From assembly GCA_041390305.1 (NCBI GenBank), contig JAWKQE010000006.1, forward strand, positions 62,001 through 126,000: a stretch of DNA of 64,000 bases, in the 5' to 3' direction. Below, one piece after another: positions 60,708 through 64,000 of this stretch. The notes beneath the pieces were generated by a model. The model worked only from the letters and a program-made list of their open reading frames with translations. It was not told where the DNA came from and searched no databases. The number at the start of each line of letters is the position of its first letter. Positions within the stretch are counted from its first letter, which is position 1. A program made the position numbers and the translations under genes. This DNA is from JACKCR01 sp041390305 (GTDB lineage Bacteria; Eisenbacteria; RBG-16-71-46; CAIMUX01).

Positions 60708-61596
60708 ATGGAGGGCTCCAAGGCGAGTGCGCAGAGGCTCGGGGTCGACGGCCGCGCGCGCCGGCGTCTCCTCTGGCTCGCCCTGGGCGCTGTGATCGCC
60801 GGGTGCGGCGGAGAGCCAGGGACGACCACGCAGGACCCTGCCTCCGCGGTGGAGCTTCCGAATCCGTTCACGGAGCTGCGGCCCCACGCCGGTGACGTCC
60901 TGGTTCCCCCCCAGATCGGGTTCCGGTGGGCGCTCTCGGGGGCGGATGGTTCGGAGGAGGACCCCGCCGCGCTCCGGAGCGGAGAGTTCTCCGCGGACTC
61001 CGGTGCCGACGACCCTGCTTCCTCCGACGCGGACGGCGCGGAAGGTGAGGATCCGTCCGGGGAGGGCGGAGGTGGAGACTACGACGCCGGTTCCTCCAGC
61101 CACGGCGCCGAGCCGGAGGACGGATCCGAAGTGGACTCGGCGGAAGGGAGACGCCTTCGGAGCTGGAGCAGGTCGACGCCTATCCGAACGGGGACACTCC
61201 TTCCCTCCTGCCCCGGATCCCGAAGGAGCGGCTCTTCCGGGTCGTGATGGTCGACTCGATCGACGCGATCTACGCCAACGTGGTCACCGCGAGCAACTCG
61301 ATCCGGGTGCCCCTCCCCCCACACCCAACCTGGTCCGTATGAATGGTTTGTCGAGTTGCTCACTACGGACTCGACGGTCGTTGCCAGGAGCGAGAGGGAG
61401 ACTTTCGAGATCCGCTGAGATCAGGCGGGCGCTACTGGGTATACTCCCTGGATACGTCTCATGCCCTCGGCGCGTGGACGGAGGCCTTGCCGGGCCGCGC
61501 CGACGAGGGCGCCGAGGTGCCGCTTCCCGGGGAGTCGGTGCCAGCGCCCCGGCCAGATTCGGAAGTCTTTGCCTTGAGAAGGGAGTGGCAACTTGA
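60708..61596 (+). pseudogene. Fn3-like lipoprotein broken by several indels
   Basis: An exported lipoprotein (lipobox VIAGC) whose parts lie in different frames. Frame 1: LPNPFTELRPHAGDVLVPPQ, FRWALSG and an acidic Gly/Ser-rich stretch. At 61146-61148 (GGG) it must shift; the next frame gives ELEQVDAYPNGDTPSLLPRI and KERLFRVVMVDSIDAIYANV. At the C6 run 61315-61320 it shifts back, giving QPGPYEWFVELLTTDSTVVA. Near 61410-61420 another shift gives GGRYWVYSLDTSHALGAWTE. Together these make one fibronectin-III-like lipoprotein. Each indel sits at or near a short G/C run, so sequencing error is possible. The end is uncertain; 61596 would give a TTGA overlap with the next start. Confidence 0.6.
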
Positions 61597-62543
61597 TCAG
61601 TGGAATCGCGAGGGGGGTCGTGCGTCTCGGTGGCGCGGGACTGATCGGTCTCTCATTGCTTGGCGCGATCGTTCAGGCGGCCAGCGCGGAGACATGGCTC
61701 TGTCCGAACTGCGAGACCCGGGTCGAGCGCGCGCCCGGCGCGGCCACCCTGGACTGTGGGGAGTGCGGTAGCTACACCGACGAGGATCTCTCCTGGATCG
61801 TGGGGTACCTGAACTACAAGACCCGCTCGGCCGAGACGTCGTTCCTGGTCTCGCCGGAGGAGTGCGACCGGTTCCGTCAGGACGGTCTCGCGGCGTTCGG
61901 AGAGAACCGGGAGAGCATCTGGATCCCCTGGATCGCCGTCGAGTACTTCATCCCTCGCCAGCGCATCGTACGGCTCGTCGATGGCCGCGAGTTCACCACC
62001 GACTACGCGCGCACGCGCGGGGAGCCCTGCCCCGCGCCGCCCAAGTTCATGTTCCAGATCGCGGACACGCTACGAATTGCGGGGCAGAAGGAGCGGGTCG
62101 TGACGCAGGATCTGGAGGAGGACATCTCCACGCTCTTCGTCATCGCCGGAACCGAGAGCGGGCTCCGGGCCGGAATCACCCGGTTCATCGAGGAAGTGGA
62201 AGCGGGAAACCACCCACGGCTCCCGAGGACCGACAACAAGGTGTCCCGCGCCGTGGTCCCGTCCATTCCGGCCTCGATGAAGGGGAAGAAGCTCGCGCAC
62301 GAGGTCACGGTGAAGGTGCGGTCCGAGCGGACCGGTCAGCTCCTCGAACTCCAGCTCGTGAAGGGCTCCGGCGTGTCCGAGCTCGATGAAGCGGCGCTCC
62401 GGGCCGCCAAGGCGACCCCTCTCTCGACCGCGGGGGAGATGGGAGTCGGCGTTCCCTCGTCCGTGTTCCTGCACTACCACTACGCAGGCGACACGTGCAC
62501 GGTCGACGTAGAGGTTCCGAAGAACTCGATCTGGGAGAACTAG
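61593..62543 (+). CDS. Exported zinc-ribbon protein with TonB-type C-terminal domain
   Basis: Signal peptide residues ~1-32 (LIGLSLLGAIVQAASAETW). Then a zinc ribbon CPNCETRVERAPGAATLDCG with a second CGEC knuckle. A middle region of unknown fold follows, and residues ~225-316 look like a TonB C-terminal module (KKLAHEVTVKVRSERTGQLL; VKGSGVSELDEAALRAAKAT). It has no TonB-type N-terminal anchor other than the signal, so it may be free in the periplasm. TTG 61593 has GGGAG 7 nt upstream. Its stop overlaps the convergent gene by 4 nt. Confidence 0.75.
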   Translation: MISGIARGVVRLGGAGLIGLSLLGAIVQAASAETWLCPNCETRVERAPGAATLDCGECGSYTDEDLSWIVGYLNYKTRSAETSFLVSPEECDRFRQDGLAAFGENRESIWIPWIAVEYFIPRQRIVRLVDGREFTTDYARTRGEPCPAPPKFMFQIADTLRIAGQKERVVTQDLEEDISTLFVIAGTESGLRAGITRFIEEVEAGNHPRLPRTDNKVSRAVVPSIPASMKGKKLAHEVTVKVRSERTGQLLELQLVKGSGVSELDEAALRAAKATPLSTAGEMGVGVPSSVFLHYHYAGDTCTVDVEVPKNSIWEN

Positions 62544-63277
62544 CGGCGACGCCGGGGCTGACGGAAGCCCGGACGCGGTGGACCCTGCTGCATCTGGCGC
62601 AGCGCGTTCGGGACCTTCTCCAGCTGCAGCCCGTACCAGGTCATACCGAAGCCCTTCATGGACATCTTCTTTCCGTTCTGTAGACGGATCAGATTGTCCT
62701 TCGTCGCGGAATCGTCCTTCATCGACTTGAGGGCGTCTTGGAGCGCGGCGATCGCCTCGTCGGTCCGATCGGACTGGCTCAGCATCCAGGCGAGGGTATT
62801 GTGGAGGAGCGCGTTCTTCTGGTTGTACTTCACCGAGCCCCGCAGTGCGGACGTCGCGCCGTCGACGTCGTGCTTCCGGTAGAGGAGCGCGGCACGGAAG
62901 AGCTGCGCTTCCGCCACCCGGGCGTGGGACTTGGAGAGAGACTCCATCGCCTTCGCCTCTTCGCCCTGCGCATAGTGGATCGTTCCGATCTGCGCGTGGA
63001 GCTGGCCGCCGAGGAGCACCTGCCACTTCGCCATCGGTAGGAGCGACTCGAGCGTCTGGAGGGCGAGACGGGTTTGTCCCGCCTGGATCTGCCTCTGCAC
63101 CGACTGCATGGCCGGTTCGATCCGCTTCCCGATCCGGCGCGCAACGAGCGCGGAGATGGCGACCATGATGAGGATCCCGAGGATCGTCCCCAGCCAGATC
63201 CCGCCCCAGAGCCCGAGCGCGATCCAGAGGATCGTGACGAGGAGACCGACTGCCACCGCGATGATCAACGTGTACAC
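62540..63277 (-). CDS. Membrane-anchored TPR protein
   Basis: A 245-residue protein with two N-terminal helices (YTLIIAVAVGLLVTILWIAL; GIWLGTILGILIMVAISALV) and a cytoplasmic or periplasmic TPR array (QAGQTRLALQTLESLLPMAK; AQGEEAKAMESLSKSHARVA; HNTLAWMLSQSDRTDEAIAA), ending in a basic PRRRR tail. GTG 63277 has AAGGA 8 nt upstream; the frame is open to 63421 but the added part has no features. Likely an assembly factor; function unknown. Confidence 0.75.
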   Translation of the reverse strand: MYTLIIAVAVGLLVTILWIALGLWGGIWLGTILGILIMVAISALVARRIGKRIEPAMQSVQRQIQAGQTRLALQTLESLLPMAKWQVLLGGQLHAQIGTIHYAQGEEAKAMESLSKSHARVAEAQLFRAALLYRKHDVDGATSALRGSVKYNQKNALLHNTLAWMLSQSDRTDEAIAALQDALKSMKDDSATKDNLIRLQNGKKMSMKGFGMTWYGLQLEKVPNALRQMQQGPPRPGFRQPRRRR

Positions 63278-63585
63278 GAGCTGCGTCCTTCCCTGAGTCG
63301 CCGAAACCCTCGGCGCGACGGTTCGAGTTCCGTAGGGTACCTGATTGGCGAGGGTTCGTCGAACTCCCGAGGAACGGCAGTTGCGTTGGCCTATTGATCG
63401 TGCTATCGTGCACCTACACAATGGTTTAGGGGTTCTTGCGAACGGGGGGCGACCGGCTCCGTCCGAACCCCGAGGGGCAGGGCAGCAACTGAATCGTCTC
63501 GACGCGCCTCGGAGCGCGCGGGCGACCAGGCGTTTGGATGGATCCGGCTCGGGCGGGAACCCGCTCGGGAGAGCCTAGGAGAGGT
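63278..63585. other. Divergent spacer with a sigma-70-like promoter
   Basis: Holds the promoter candidate at 63381-63409 and otherwise no coding content that I can support. Confidence 0.4.
63381..63409 (+). promoter_or_regulatory. Candidate sigma-70 promoter
   Basis: TTGCGT (63381-63386) and TATCGT (63404-63409) are separated by 17 bases. The start codon of the carboxypeptidase gene is ~177 bp downstream, which would leave a long leader. Confidence 0.3.
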
Positions 63586-64000
63586 ATGCGACTGCATCGG
63601 TCCCGTCTGCATCTGTGCTTCGAATCGACTCTGCTCGCACTGCTCGCGGTCCTGTTCGTCGGGTGTGGCGGTAAGGGAACGGAGGCCGTTCCTCCGATGC
63701 CCGACCTCCCGGACGCGCCGGTGCTGCGATTCGCGGGACGTCCACTCGAGTGGGCGGGGGAGACGTGCGAATCCGCCATCCTGATCGAGGCGAGCACAGG
63801 AACGATCCTCTACGAGAAGAACTCGCACGAACGACGGCCGCCCGCCAGCATCGCAAAGATGATGCTCGAACTCGTCGTCATGCGTGAGGTCGATGCCGGG
63901 CGGCTCTCACTCAGCGACTCGATCCGAGTCTCCGGCAGTGCGAGCAAGCTCGGAGGATCCCAGGTCTACCTCAAGCAAGGCGAAGTGTTCAGTCTCGAGC
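63586..64000 (+). CDS. D-alanyl-D-alanine carboxypeptidase (S11), lipoprotein, 3' end outside window
   Basis: Peptidoglycan-trimming penicillin-binding protein; 138 residues are in the window. A lipobox VGCGG follows a hydrophobic core, so it is a predicted lipoprotein, unusual because most S11 enzymes use a cleaved Sec signal and a C-terminal anchor. The S11 start is clear: ESAILIEASTGTILYEKNSH and the active-site S-x-x-K motif in PPASIAKMM. GKLGGSQVYLKQGE-like sequence (SKLGGSQVYLKQGEVFSLE) follows, typical for the family. AGGAGAGG lies just before the ATG. Confidence 0.9.
   Translation, partial: MRLHRSRLHLCFESTLLALLAVLFVGCGGKGTEAVPPMPDLPDAPVLRFAGRPLEWAGETCESAILIEASTGTILYEKNSHERRPPASIAKMMLELVVMREVDAGRLSLSDSIRVSGSASKLGGSQVYLKQGEVFSLE

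Noticed and set aside
1..64000. tRNA, rRNA or other structured RNA genes
   Set aside because: I looked for the conserved T-arm GTTCGA/GTTCAA pattern with CCA-type ends and for rRNA motifs and found no convincing case; a dedicated covariance search could still find small RNAs.

Overview
The window is 64 kb of GC-rich bacterial chromosome with dense genes, short spacers and many 4-nt ATGA/GTGA stop-start overlaps. Three large secreted proteins end in the same FlgD-Ig/type IX-like C-terminal sorting domain (a WPNPF- or RPNPF-like start and a short basic end), and there are several lipoproteins and outer-membrane barrels. This points to a diderm of the FCB/Eisenbacteria–Krumholzibacteria–Latescibacteria kind. 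That placement is inference: no rRNA gene is present. I see no tRNA, IS element, phage gene or CRISPR array.

Layout. 0.4–12.7 kb: exported proteins (propeller protein, Ig-like lipoprotein, M28 peptidase, transglutaminase-like protein, FG-GAP/ASPIC protein) and an HTH–periplasmic-binding-like–zinc-ribbon protein beside a 24-bp palindrome. 12.8–16.9 kb: CBM9-like protein, GH130-like glycosidase/phosphorylase and sodium:solute symporter, probably one glycan-use unit. 17–21.6 kb: mfd and a glycosyltransferase. 21.7–27.9 kb: Ser/Thr kinase–STAND ATPase–TPR fusion, NAD-dependent epimerase/reductase, rlmC. 27.9–32.9 kb: ECF-like sigma factor and ZAS anti-sigma/TPR protein, divergent from a CHAT-protease lipoprotein. 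32.9–37.7 kb: isopentenyl phosphate kinase, outer-membrane barrel, and a pullulanase-type enzyme with a one-base frameshift. 37.9–40.3 kb: retropepsin-like protease, RimK and succinylglutamate-desuccinylase-like triad.

40.4–50.7 kb is a signalling and envelope region: a sigma-54 response regulator, a lone histidine-phosphotransfer domain, a CHASE3 kinase, an Rcp1-like regulator and a hybrid kinase. It is flanked by small membrane proteins (two DUF1328 paralogues, YtxH, DUF3185-like), a lipoprotein and barrels. Three good sigma-54 promoter matches (GG-N10-GC) lie upstream of flanking genes, so the regulator may control them.

50.8–53.5 kb: a COG4587/3694/4586-type ABC exporter. 53.7–59.6 kb: a DUF5989 membrane peptide and five genes joined by 4-nt overlaps (two GT2 enzymes, one lacking its DXD motif; a PHP-like protein; a GlpD/GlpA-like dehydrogenase; a third GT2), which I read as an undescribed glycan or glycolipid operon. 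59.7–64 kb: secreted proteins, a lipoprotein broken by several homopolymer indels, a zinc-ribbon/TonB-C protein, a TPR membrane protein and the start of a D-Ala-D-Ala carboxypeptidase that runs off the end.

Two themes cross the window. Short tandem repeats have expanded inside or at the ends of otherwise conserved genes (symporter tail, Mfd linker, isopentenyl phosphate kinase loop). One-base indels in G/C runs break two genes; these may be sequencing errors.
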